This document shows positions 46,727 through 58,067 of a DNA stretch of 64,000 bases, one piece after another. Numbering within the stretch: position 1 is the stretch's first letter; every line of letters begins with the position of its first letter. The notes under the pieces were generated by a model. That model did not search any database, was not told the origin of the DNA, and saw only the letters and a list, made by a program, of their open reading frames with translations. The stretch spans positions 1,198,730 to 1,262,729 of the forward strand of contig BDGG01000007.1 of assembly GCA_001949185.1 (NCBI GenBank). Reading direction: 5' to 3'. The DNA comes from Ramazzottius varieornatus. Lineage: Eukaryota > Tardigrada > Eutardigrada > Parachela > Ramazzottiidae. The position numbers were made by a program, and so were the translations under genes.

Positions 46727-47160
46727 TTCCTGAAGAGGACCGACCCGCTCGCAGTAGATCAAACGCTTTCTGGCTCTCCTCTACAAGTGAGGTCCCTTAT
46801 TTATATCCGAGTGGTAGTGGACGTCAGAGACTACCCAGGACTATGTTGCAACAACAGAACAATGATCCATGGGAAACTTCAAAAGATGAATATCAAACGG
46901 AAAAAGGTTCGCCACAGACGCACTTCCGTTCTTCTCCAGCTCAACACAAAAAATTCAACTTTGCAAACGACAATGCAAGTTTACTGGTAAAGTCAAGATT
47001 AACTGCGTCAAAGCTGCAACTTGAGGACAGCTGCAAATGGCTGTACTCGAACCTCGAAAAGGTTAAGTAGGGTCTCGATTCTCTCCCAGCGACTGTTTAG
47101 ACGTGGTGCTATCTAGACCTTTTCGGAAGATGCTCGAGCACAACAAGGAAGAGAAAGACT

Positions 47161-47388
47161 TTGTCGACCAAGATATGGGCATACGTCCTTGCCTCTTATA
47201 CGATGGTCGTCGGCGTCATGATCGCGGTCGCGTGGCGTCGCGGGCTGAAGCGCGACGCCGCCATGGAGCCCGTGTCTGTCAAGACATGTACACCGGGCTT
47301 CCTGATTGACAAGCTGGCCTCAAGACGGCCACAAGGACTGCACGGCGTCATGCGGTGCGGAGGGGTGTGCGGACATGGCCATGGCTAA
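47161..47388 (+). CDS. Possible small membrane protein, fragmentary
   Basis: A GC-rich frame, unlike its surroundings, encodes one hydrophobic helix (AYVLASYTMVVGVMIAVAW) followed by RRGLKRDAA and a Cys/Gly/His tail (RCGGVCGHGHG). There is no ATG at the natural start, so an upstream exon would be needed. Support is composition only. The rest of 46727-48981 shows no supported gene. Confidence 0.28.
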   Translation: MSTKIWAYVLASYTMVVGVMIAVAWRRGLKRDAAMEPVSVKTCTPGFLIDKLASRRPQGLHGVMRCGGVCGHGHG

Positions 47389-48981
47389 CCATGGCTTACA
47401 GCCCGCCTCCCCGTCTGCAACCACTGTTACGCCACTTGGCCACAGAGATGATAAATGTCACTTTAAACACCGGTTAAGCGCACTTTAATTGCCCCGACAC
47501 ACCACTCTAACAAGACATGCTAACTTAAAATCGCTTTACTGTCTGCTGCCCGCAATGATTGATATGAGTTGAAACTATCATCATGGGCTGACCCAACGAC
47601 GACTCATTGCTACGTATCGATACATCCCATTGGACCCGCAAATTCTTCGGGTTTAGAGAAAACTTTGACTCGGCCCAGGAAGTCCTGGCGTTAGTTTCGC
47701 GTCGTCTGCTTTTTTGACAGCATTCCGGAAGTCACGAAACTTATTAAATTTGACAATCTGGCCGTCTTAAAAAGGAGCCCAATGTCATTGAGTTTTCTCG
47801 TAGGACAGACCACAGGCTAGACATCTTGTGTGCGTTTATTGATTCACCGTGACTTTTGTGGTTTCAGGAAGATAACTTCTCTTCTTCCACGTGCACTGTC
47901 CACTTTTCTACACGATCGTTACTATTCCGTCTATCCATAGTAGCTAAAAAGCTGCCTACTCGAAAAACAGAGGTGTGGTGACAACGGCGGATGAAACCAA
48001 AAGGAAATACTGTACTGTAAATTACGGAGTGGTGCACAGGCGTATAAGCGTAAGCAGATTGCAAGGTACGATTTGAGGAGTACCAGTCTTGTCGTAAGGC
48101 TATCTGGCGACGGCGCTTCATTTCAAAATCAAAACACGGCGCCAGTACCGCCATCCCACACGGTCATTTTGATACAGTGAGCGGTAAAAAGTCAAGTTTG
48201 CTGGCAATTGCTCGATGCGATCGACCGCCATACACCGGCAAGCAACAAGTTGGTCCCTCAGTTCCATGTCTACCTAGCTACAGTCTCCGTACTTTTCACC
48301 GGCTTGAACAATACACTTATTGCCTCCTTCAGACAGGCGACACGCCACTCCAATTAACTTCATTAACGCCTTCCCTCCTTTCTCCTCAAACGTTAATCAT
48401 CGGTCCGCTCCGGTCTGTAGATCATCGATAGGCGATATTACCTGTACTTATGCTGTGTACAGCATATACCTGGCTAGCCACGTGTGACGCCAATAAAAGA
48501 TAGCCGGTTAGATTGGCCGCAAACACCTCGCAAAGTCAGTTTGCTCTTTTAGACTTAGGGCTTTTCTCTCATCTCAACTGGCAGACGACCTCTTTCAAGT
48601 GTCCGTCTGTCTTTGAGCAATAGCCCTGATTGTGTCCACCCGTCGACGTCTGCCTGTTTGTCTCCGATAATTTCCTTGTTGTTCACCAAAACTTACTTAT
48701 ACCTTCAAATAACACCTAAAACCCAAAAAAACGTAGTAAAAGTCTGCCAAATTTCGTCGCAATCAGCGACGAAATTTCCGACCCTGAATAGGATTTTCAT
48801 GCAACTGCGGAAAAATCTGTAAACAGATGCTCAACCATTCTGTTAAAATGGCGGTTTGAAATTGTACAACAGCTTACAAGTTACAACGTAAAAAAGTTCG
48901 AGAGCGTAACAATGAATGATAATAATAAAAAGTAGGGGAAATTCAACCAGGCGTGAAACTATCCAAAATTAAGCCAACTTT

Positions 48982-50850
48982 TTATGGACTGGAATTTTGC
49001 TGCTGTTGTTGCTCGCGAAACTCATACGCCAAGAAGCAGTCTTTATCGATCAACAATCCCACCACCGTTCCACCCAGTCCAGAAGCCACCAGCTCCCCCA
49101 ACGTGATCCACCCATAGTCTTTCGTAGCCACCATATCGAAGATTTCTGCCACCACGTCGTTCAACGATGGTGCCATGACTTTGTCCGCCTGTAACATTTT
49201 CGAAATGTCTCGGAAGAAATGGTAGATGGTCTGCCGGTCGATGGCCCCTTGATGTTTATAGTCGATGATGCGAAACAGAAAGCGGATGGAGGCCGCCTCG
49301 TTCTTGTGGGTCAGCGCAAGGACCAGGTCCAGGAAAGTCTTGTAGTCCATCTCATCGTTGTACGTCAGGCATTCCTCGTAGACCCGCTGGACGAAGGTGG
49401 GAGTCAGGCTGGCTTTGGGGTATTGCAGGAGCTCTTCGCGGGAGAGGAGACCGTTGCGCTTCTTGTCGAGAGAAAGGTAGTCGTTGTAGACGTCAAGGCT
49501 GGACTCGAGGGTGAACCAGTTGGACTTGCTGGATTTATCCGCAGTTTCCCTCACCTGGAAAACATCAATCGGGTGGAATGTTTCTCACAATCTGAAATGT
49601 AACTCTGACTCAAATTCAGTCTTGGTATTTTTAATTCTTATGGTTTGTTCGGGCCTGAGTGGTTAAAAACACGATGAGACGACGTCAAGCTTCAAATCCA
49701 GAAGTTCTCTACGGTTTTTTCCTACACTTACGTCCATTAGTTCTTGCATCAACGGAGAGCCCAGCATCTTCGTAATCTTAATTTTGCCCTGTTTTCCCGG
49801 GTCCAGGAAGAAAAAGAACTTCCGGATGACTGAGCAGACATAGAACTTCTTGTATTCCGGATCCATGCTGGCCAGTGTGTCGATGGTGGGGATGAGCTCC
49901 TCGATGTATTGCTCCAAGTCGGGCTCCTTCAGGTACCCATGTCCTTCCAGATCGTACAGCGACAACGCCAGCCGTGTCCGTTCCAGCCAGACCTTGCGCA
50001 CCAGGAAGTTGAACAAGTCCGCCACCTTGACCAGGTCGGGACCTTCGGTGTCCGTGTTGGAAATCAGGGATAGAAAGACGGTTGGACGGAGGTAAGCTTG
50101 GACCTAGAAAGCAGCAATGAACAGCGTTGCATATGCGTAGCTCATACTGGGTCGAAGCTATGTAGGACCTACCACACAGCACTACTGTGTACAGTGGACA
50201 GTGGTCAGGGAGGTTCAGTGAGCATGCATGTTGAGGTGCGCACTCGGCTGGGCACGGCCTTTGTAGCGATTTCAAGTAAGGGCCGTGCCGAGCGTGCACC
50301 GTGCAATGTATCGATCGGTTTGAGAATTCACAGCGTTTACGTTCAATGAAAATAAACCCCTGTTAACCATAGTCAACGTTGATATATTGGCCAGCCGCCA
50401 GCCTGGTCTTCGAGCATCGTTCGTCTTTTACGGTATTACCTTTAGAGAAGAAGCGCGACGCATGGCGGAATAATTCTGGTAAGTCAGGCATTGCTTTTCC
50501 TCGGTTCCAAAGATGGCATTGCGAGCATGTTGTTGCAGGAGGTTCCATATCTCTTGGATTTCATCGTTGTCCAGAATGCGCGCGTTGATGCGGGACAGCG
50601 TCATACCACGGGCTTCTTCGATCAACCGGAAATGCAGATCTTGATCGTTTGGCGTAACACGGCGGTAAAAGGTCGGAACCTGAGTCGACGAAGTAACATC
50701 CGGTGTGTTCTTCCATTTCTCGTAGTAGTCTCTCGTCAAGCGACTCTCCAGTGCTGTGGAGGATTCCGCGGAGTCTCCGTCTTGAGCGGAGACGACGGAA
50801 TTAAAGATGAACACCATGACGAGTGATAACGCAGTTTTGCAAGTGATCAT
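48982..50850 (-). CDS. PPP2R3C: PP2A regulatory subunit B'' gamma, 451 aa
   Basis: Three exons (50850-50440, 50103-49732, 49554-48982) join in phase. The protein follows human PPP2R3C along its length: DYYEKWK, FYRRVTPNDQD, ILDNDEIQEIWNLL, FLVRKVWLERTRLALSLYDL, KKFYVCSVIRKFFFFLD, then the EF-hand-like DKKRNGLLSREEL, ECLTYNDEMDYKTFLDLVLAL, EIFDMV and LIDKDCFLAYE. PPP2R3C (G5PR) is a calcium-binding regulatory subunit of protein phosphatases 2A and 5, acting in the nucleus and cytoplasm, with roles in centrosome and germ-cell biology. The total length matches. The N-terminus, however, reads like a signal peptide (TALSLVMVFIFNSVVSAQDG), unlike known family members. An alternative is that coding enters from an upstream exon through an acceptor near 50777. 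Confidence 0.95.
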
Positions 50851-50978
50851 TCCAGCCAAGACCAACTAGATGGATCAAGTGATGGCTCCACTGTAACAGT
50901 CACAGAGAGACTCAGAGACACATGTAGTGTGGTAACACGAGCAATCAAGATTCACGGATCAAGTACTGTGATAAGTTG

Positions 50979-51442
50979 CAGGGATGAGCAGTTATGGGGT
51001 TTGATTCTGTCCGCTTCGCTACCGCTTTCATGAGGCAGGAGCGCTTCGCTACGACCCGCTATGAGATACAAGGGTTCGCTATCCGCTTTGCTACCGCTAT
51101 AGTAAACTTCCTTTGTGCAAAAAAGAGCATCGATTTTTGGCCGTTTTCATAATCGAAACTGATTAGCAAAATGACGAAGTATTGATTTCAAGCTCGAAAC
51201 AAGCTCAAATATCCTGAAAAAGTTTGTATAATAGAAGTCCAACTTTAGGTGAAAAATATCGATTGAGAACCCAGTATTTCACTAGTTTTAGCTCCAAATC
51301 CGCTATTTCCGCTATAGATAATTATCGCTTCGCTCTCGATAGTTCTGAGTGTGCCCAATTTCGCTATAATTTCGTTATATAGCGTAGCGAAGCAGAAAAC
51401 TGGTCCAAAAACGCTACGCCGTTCTAAAACTGCTCATCCCTG
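50979..51442. mobile_element. 464-bp hAT-type MITE with 8-bp target duplication
   Basis: Perfect 15-bp terminal inverted repeats (CAGGGATGAGCAGTT) are flanked by exact 8-bp direct repeats ATAAGTTG at 50971-50978 and 51443-51450. CAGGG-type ends with 8-bp duplications define the hAT superfamily. The interior has no transposase. It is made largely of degenerate repeats of CGCTTCGCTA-like sequence in both orientations. Confidence 0.88.
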
Positions 51443-52334
51443 ATAAGTTGTGGACTCTTACAAACAGGTGCCAGCACAAACGTCAAAACATACCGAACAA
51501 AGGAATGGAGGGAAACGGGAACAAATGGGTTAAAAATTTTGAACTGTGATTGACACTCTACCTTAGCCGCTTAGGCGAAAAGCCGCCCCGAACTTGAGGG
51601 CTTTGACCTTTCAGAGCTCAGTCAACTGCGTGTCAAACAGAAACGAAATTCATCCTGGTTATTTCCTGTTTGTGGACTCGTAATTCTGCTAGTTTCACAG
51701 GTGTCTTCGTCACTTTGTTCAAACCGAATTCGTTCTTCAGGTAAGTTGAATGTTGATCCCGTTTTCGCAACTGTGTACCTTTGAACAAGTAAAAGGTGTG
51801 TTTGTGTTATAGGAGGAAGGAATCCGAAGGATAAGTGGGGAAGGGACCACGCTGAGAAAATGCATCGTAATACACGCCGTGATGTAAGTAAAATTTTCAC
51901 AATAGTACGCAAGTTAAGTCCTTTGATTGTTGAGTTTTGCTGTGGAAACAGGCTAGTACAGAATACTACAGAGCACACCACGAAAGTGTCAGATTATCAT
52001 TCTGAAGAGGCTTCTGTTTCTGTATTTCTAGGCGTTGGAGGCGGACCCAAGAAAAATGAATCGTAGATTTGGAGTACACCGCACTAGGAAATCCTGGGTG
52101 TTAATAGCAATATGTACTATGGGTCTACTTAATTGCACATTTGTGCGCATCACATGTGCATTTCAATTTAGCTAATCAATCAATCAAAAGTTCATTCGAC
52201 TGTTTGACCGATGCAATCGGCCTTGAGTCTTCTCTTCGATAGATTTATTGAATGTTGCGATTGTTCGGGCGACTTTTGTTCGGTTGAGTTGTTGATTGAT
52301 CTTCGTTGATTTTTGATTATCCGGTTCACCCGGG

Positions 52335-52412
52335 TTGATGATCAAGATGGACTTGAATTGATGATCGGGTTGGACTCGGAATGATGATCCGGTCCACCCG
52401 CATTGATGACTG
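52335..52412. repeat. Degenerate tandem repeat, period about 22-23 bp, four units
   Basis: TTGATGATC-like cores recur at 52335, 52358, about 52380 and 52402, each followed by a GG(T)T(G)GAC-like half. The units differ by several substitutions. It sits in a gene-poor stretch (51451-56176). Confidence 0.5.
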
Positions 52413-52984
52413 ATACGACAGACTTGGTTCGGCCTTTGGTCGAAAGATCGGGCCAAGTCGGTGGCTGGCTGGCAGGCTGTCACGTCAGATGGACGTCCGA
52501 CATGACAGTCTGACAGTCAGTGGCGTCTTATGTTCATTTTCACGGCTGTCCAGTTATCCCGTTTAGCCAAGACTTCCGGCCACCTTCTCCAGAACTACAA
52601 CTCTTTCCGCTGCTCTCTCCCGACCCCATCTCGTTGAGCTGGATGATGGCTTCGTTCTGATGTCAGTTGCCAACCTGAAATCAAAACATCCAGTCACGTA
52701 GGAATATAGCTTTTGATGTCCACTGCAGTATGGGCCGCTTGACTTTTGCGAAAAGATTGGTATCCTGTATCCACAGCAGATCTATACAGCTAAACAAGAA
52801 TCTCATGCTTTTTTGCTGCGTTTCGAAACTAAAGCGATCTGAAGGGAAGGCTCACTTCGTTCTCTGCTTTCAGTTTGATCGAATAAACACGTGCTTAACT
52901 CTTGGAAAACCGAAGAACAACCAAATGCTAAACACTATTTTGGCCGAAGTTGACAACGAAATCTTGCTAAGTATACCTAGTTGA

Positions 52985-55406
52985 CGTTTGCACCCAGTGG
53001 AGAGTTCAGAAAGTTAATCGAGCTTTGCTTACCGTCAGGTGCAGCTAGCAACATCCGAGGGACGTAGAATGCCGTAACAAAAGAGCAGTATCCGGCGCAG
53101 CAAAGTCCGCGTTTCTGTCAATCGGCTGTTCCCTAGACTCCTTCGAAGTTTGAAAACGTTTGAAAGATGTTAGTGAAGAGCGAGAGCGAAAATTAGAATA
53201 GTAATGAGCGCGGAGAGATGAGGATCGTGGACGGTAGCTAGGGCTGACGGGAGCAGTCAACCAAAGACGAAATTTCATCTTCTGAAAACGTACAAGTCCA
53301 AAACTTTGCGCGTGCATCAGCCATCTGTGTACAGGCGCTCAGCATGCGCTTGACCACGTATGCGCCGGTTGAGAAACGGGTACTCTGAGTACCCGTTCGG
53401 CCCAAATGGAAGTACGGAATACACTTCGGTCAGTACTTCGCTAGGTACTCCTTTCTTCGTGGGTGACGAAGTTAGCACTCGGTGCCCCTTGATCTTGCTA
53501 CAATTTAATGTCAAAAAGAGGCTGGTTCGGAGCTAAAGATGTTATGCCGTGAAATGAGCCGCCGATACCCAAGTGTTGCGGAGTATTCAGTACTCATCAC
53601 CGAAATAATCCACGATACGCTATGTTATTAGTCTCTTCCAAACGCCAACTCAGATCCGCTCTGAACTCTGATCTCACTTTCATGGCGCACACTCATTTGT
53701 GCGCAGTGAGAATCCAGTCTAACTTATGCTCCCCGTCCTTCTTCGTTTGCCTGAAGAATAAACTTCTTTCCAAACTATAACCAAAGCCCACTGTCCAGTG
53801 ACTCTGCAAAACTATGTGGAATTTTTCCCGTTTTCGATGCAGTTTTGCTCTCTGATGAGCTGCTGTACCTCGCCTTGCCGGAGAGTGGGATACATGCTCA
53901 AGCAATTGATTGATTGTGTTACGCTAATATTGAGGCGGAGCTAATATTCGTTACGTCATCGACCATACCACCAAATGAATAAATGCACAAAACTAATTGA
54001 ACAAACCTTTCCGTCGGACTTTCACGAGCAAGCCAGTACACCCTACAGCATTTTTCGCATTTTTTAGAAATCTGAGAATAATGTCTTTCGCGATGCAGAT
54101 CAGAGTGTTTCTGCACTTTATGATTCGTAAAAGCCAGCTAATGACTTGATTCCTCGACCTTCGATGCGACTGTTGATGGGTCACCTATCTACGAAGGCTA
54201 CTGAGTCAGCCCGTATTTTGGCGCGCCTTTGTTTGCAAACGGCGAGGGACTGCAGCGCTACAGTGTTCTTGCCGTAGCTGACAATCTGTTTTCAGCTGGG
54301 CTCTCTGCTGCTTCAGAGTCTCCACAAAAGTATTATTCCATGCTCTAACACTCTTGTATCTTGCGACAGTTTCAGATTCGTGAAAATTTCGGCCCAGTGA
54401 TCAAGAAAAAATCATGGAACTTGGCCGGCGCACTGAACATTATACTCTCAAATTTTGGCCAACCGACGAAGTGGTGATTGGTTCAGTTTGGCATCGCCCC
54501 CGGTTTTAACCAGTTGAAAACGGGCGAAAGTGACTGTCGCGCATCGTATTCTGAAAGCACGAAATTGCTTCGTGCTCAAGGCGTTAACGAATAACGGGAA
54601 AATTCTGGAGACGTGCCGTGACATGGTAGAAACGCTAATTACTGTATTCGAGTCTTTCTGCTCAGTAAAGACTTCTAATATGGGGACATTGCTCCCCTGG
54701 TGGAAGTTGTTTCTGTCGAAAATTGGCTTGGTGTAGAGGCTCAATATGGTTTTCGTCAAATGTGGAGCCCTTCTTTCGACGAATCACAGTTCAGACGCAA
54801 TTTTCGTTTTAGCGCAACTGAGCAAGTGAGAATGACGCTCAAAATGCAGTTTTTCCTGTGGAGAATTCCATGGGCTATCGAACGCTTCGAAAACGAATCC
54901 TATCCGACAAGTAGTAGAAAAGTAATGGAAGGAAGCAGACTGGGGTCCAGTATTTCGTTGCTTTATAGTCCTCACGCATGACGTCACCGTACGCAACATC
55001 TCCTAGGAGGATGTAGGAACCGATGGCATCACCGGGTTAAAGTTAAACTCGCGCACAATGACGACATGCGCGAAATTTGCGGAAGCCGCACGAGGAAGGT
55101 GAAATTACCCATTCCAAAATCCCGTGGTAGTGAAAAATTTTTGAAATTTACGTCTCCAAAACTAATCATGTCATTTCGCGATAGCTGGTACTACCAGATA
55201 GCCCTAATTTTTGCTTTACAAGTTTACGTCAGTGAAGCAGGATTCGTGCTTTCCGTGAAAATAGGGAATCTCATTTGACGAAACCTATATCTTCTTTTAC
55301 CGTTTCGACGAAACGCGTTAAGCTAGTGTTCACCATCGGCCAGTTACTATGTTCATATACAGCCTGTCCGCATCGAATTGCTACCACTCATTAATCCAAG
55401 CCTGTC
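52985..55406. other. Intergenic, with one perfect small hairpin
   Basis: No gene is supported. An 11-bp perfect inverted repeat (AACGGGTACTC, single-base loop, GAGTACCCGTT) lies at 53375-53397. A short CATGGCGCAC / GTGCGCAGTG pair lies near 53681-53708. Confidence 0.45.
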
Positions 55407-55898
55407 TTGGCTGAATTGATTTTCCACTTCCAAACTAATGGTTCAATTACACCTTTCGTCGGAAGTCTGAAACTGCCATTTTCTGGATGGCTTCCGTCAA
55501 ACTTCAAATCACTTCGGACTTTTCTGACCAAGTCATCTGACAAGTGGTCAAATGTCGAAATGCACTTCAGCATCGTGTTCCTCGATCTCTATTACAGTAG
55601 ACTGCATCAGCGGTCTAACATTGCCCTTGGGGTCCTGAAACTTCAGAGTCGATTCCTGAACATTTTGACCAGCGATCATTATCCCGTAAACTGGGCTGCC
55701 GATACCCACTTGTTGATGCCGAATAACGAACAACTGACAATCAACAGATTCAATGAACCGTGGAAACAAAAGTTGGACGACGAACGAATTTTTAATTTCG
55801 TGTTGATGCCGGAGCTATCCGTCTTGCCCCTTCCATTTCGATGTAAATCAAAGTGTGAACGAGTCTGTCCACTTGTGCATACGGGCATTGTTCAATGA
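55407..55898 (+). CDS. Unassigned 163-codon ORF
   Basis: This is the longest open frame for several kilobases on either side, with balanced composition (for example SVLPLPFRCKSKCERVC near its end) but no signal, domain or flanking splice pattern I trust. The complementary strand also carries two overlapping coding-like frames. It may be a remnant or a chance ORF. Confidence 0.28.
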   Translation: MAELIFHFQTNGSITPFVGSLKLPFSGWLPSNFKSLRTFLTKSSDKWSNVEMHFSIVFLDLYYSRLHQRSNIALGVLKLQSRFLNILTSDHYPVNWAADTHLLMPNNEQLTINRFNEPWKQKLDDERIFNFVLMPELSVLPLPFRCKSKCERVCPLVHTGIVQ

Positions 55899-56176
55899 AC
55901 CTCCGCCATGTGAAGCTTTGAGGTTTTAAGTCGAACCGCAGTGCTCGTTCGCGGTCTGATCAGTAAGCAGCGCAGCCTCATACACACTTACTATGCAATC
56001 TTGACAACCAGATGCGTTTTCTGAGCAAATTTTCAAAGTTGATTAGGCTGAAAACACTTCGGTTCGTTTTGCACATTCGAAAATCCTTCACTATTTAATT
56101 CTTCACATTCTTGAACTTATGAGGCTACCTGCCGTTTTACAAGTGCTGCTGTCGTAGTTATCTTCTAGCCTCCAAC

Positions 56177-57028
56177 ATGGTTTTCTTGTTGTTTGTTGTT
56201 TTGTCGTTTGTGGGAAGCCATTTCATCGATGCCAGGCCTGAACCAGAACTCAGACGAGCAGTACGACAAGCTGTCTTTGGTGGAAACCTCCCTTCGCAGG
56301 TACAAGTCATTTCGCTCTTGCCAACAGAAAATGCCCAATCCATCGCGACATGTTTCCAGTTGAACAAACAAATCCCTCCAACCGGTTGTGTTTTCGTACC
56401 GAACCTTGTTGAGGGCTCGACCGGTAGGCTAGTGAGCTGCCGTCTGGTGTGCTTGGGAGACACAACCGAATTTGTTGTGCCGCCGGTGTCACAGGATGTA
56501 GCCGAGTTTCTACCGGCGGACGTACCATATTTGCAGGGTGGACAATTTCGTACTTCGGATCAAGCTGGTGACTCAGCCGTAGAGTCCTTCAGCGGCGAAT
56601 CTTACGGTTTCATTCTTTCAGCTACCACAACCACATTAGCTACAGCGACACCTAAAACGACAACAACTGGCAGTACTTCGCGTGCGGACCAGACTTCGAC
56701 GAGCACAAGCACTACCACCACCCCTGCTACGACTCTTGTGCCATTAAAATCATCCGATCTTGTGTCCACTCAGGTTCAAGCTTGTACTGGAACGAAGAGC
56801 GCTGGCTGCACCTTCAACCCGGTTAGCTGTGGTGTCTGCTGCAGAAGTAACGTCCCTAAACCAGCCGAGGAAGACTGCAACTTCCCTCCAGAGCTAAGGC
56901 AAATTGCTGCCTGCTTGGCTGACAGCACTCAAGCGCTTGATGCGGGAAGCTCTTTCATCAACACCGGGATACTGACGGGAGCGGCGACATGCGGAACTAT
57001 TGGGTCACTTTTTAAGCCCGGTGGCTAA
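56177..57028 (+). CDS. Secreted, mucin-like cysteine-rich protein, 283 aa
   Basis: A single uninterrupted frame begins with a signal peptide (VFLLFVVLSFVGSHFIDA), followed by RPEPELRR, which may be a short propeptide. The N-terminal globular part (to about residue 150) holds four cysteines. A Thr/Ser-rich stretch (about residues 150-200, TTTTLATATPKTTTTGS) should be heavily O-glycosylated. The C-terminal part has eight cysteines, including CGVCC. It ends LFKPGG without a membrane helix or GPI signal. It is probably an extracellular matrix, cuticle or mucus component. I know no family with this layout, and it may be lineage-specific. Confidence 0.75.
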   Translation: MVFLLFVVLSFVGSHFIDARPEPELRRAVRQAVFGGNLPSQVQVISLLPTENAQSIATCFQLNKQIPPTGCVFVPNLVEGSTGRLVSCRLVCLGDTTEFVVPPVSQDVAEFLPADVPYLQGGQFRTSDQAGDSAVESFSGESYGFILSATTTTLATATPKTTTTGSTSRADQTSTSTSTTTTPATTLVPLKSSDLVSTQVQACTGTKSAGCTFNPVSCGVCCRSNVPKPAEEDCNFPPELRQIAACLADSTQALDAGSSFINTGILTGAATCGTIGSLFKPGG

Positions 57029-57925
57029 CTATCTGTTGTGAATTGTTTGGCAATTTATTACTGCGATAACCCAAAATATTTTGAAGATCCACGTAAAACT
57101 GGCATAACTCATTACCGACAATGAAAAACAAGCCGCTCGATCGAACGTGCATGCCATTGTGGCCGCTGAACGATTGCATGCAACCCACATTGGATTCTGC
57201 ATGCGCAAAATAAGCCACACCCCCCATTTTCAGAAGCACTCGGAAGTACTCGCGGACTGCCTTTTCGTATAGCTATATACTCGAACCAGTGTCGAACAGG
57301 TGCTGAGTTTTCAGTGCTCGGTAGAGTAAAGTGTTTTAGCTCACCTTGCCGTTAAAGTATCGGTAAAATACGCGAAGTACAAAAATCAACGCCGGCAAAA
57401 TCTCGCCTGAAACAGGTACCCACAGGCATCACTGCTACTATAATTTGCCAACCACGTCACACGGTATCACCATTTCCCAGTAAACGAGGGATGGAAAGCC
57501 GTGTGGGTCAGCAATAGAGTCTTGAGCCCGGCGAGTGCATGGAGATTTTCACCCCCGTGCTTTGCCGCTGCTATGTACTGTAGAATGGTGTACGGCGTCA
57601 CTACACCTCGCAAATTCAGCTTTTGGATTCGCCTTTCAGGTATTTCGCCTTTTGCACGTTTGGTCTCTTAGACATTTTGCCTTCCAGCCCTATCAGCTTT
57701 TGAAAACAACACTTATAGTTTCTAACCTCTTTGCCTTTTGAGCCCCGCTCAGTTTGATTGTCCGTGTTTCCTAAAATGCAGCTGAGGCCGAAAATTTCGG
57801 AGAAAACCGGGTGGAATGGCATCCCCCACACGCCAGGAGTGTTAGCTGAGAAAACAACTTGGTTACCCTCATGCCTACCGCGTTCACCTCCAACAAAGTT
57901 CTAAGTGCTATCAGGTGTTTCAGTA

Positions 57926-58067
57926 CTGTAATGCTTCAGGAACTTCGCGAAGTACGTCATCATACGCCCGAAACATCCCTTAGGAAGTAGGTAAAGCAAA
58001 CTTTTGGACCGGAATTCACCTGTACGCATATGAAGACGTACTTCGCGAAGTTCATGAAGCATTACAG
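57926..58067. mobile_element. 142-bp MITE, copy 2 of a family
   Basis: Inverted repeats of about 45 bp start CTGTAATGCTTC and contain ACTTCGCGAAGT. TA flanks the left end. The interior CGAAACATCCCTTAG and the total length match the copy at 15987-16128 in inverted orientation. Confidence 0.77.

Noticed and set aside
47864-48154. 96-codon minus-strand ORF
   Set aside because: No motif, uneven composition and no splice or start context; it is probably chance.
51622-52066. Short ORFs on both strands with a gtaagt donor at 51883
   Set aside because: No acceptor keeps any frame open for a useful length.
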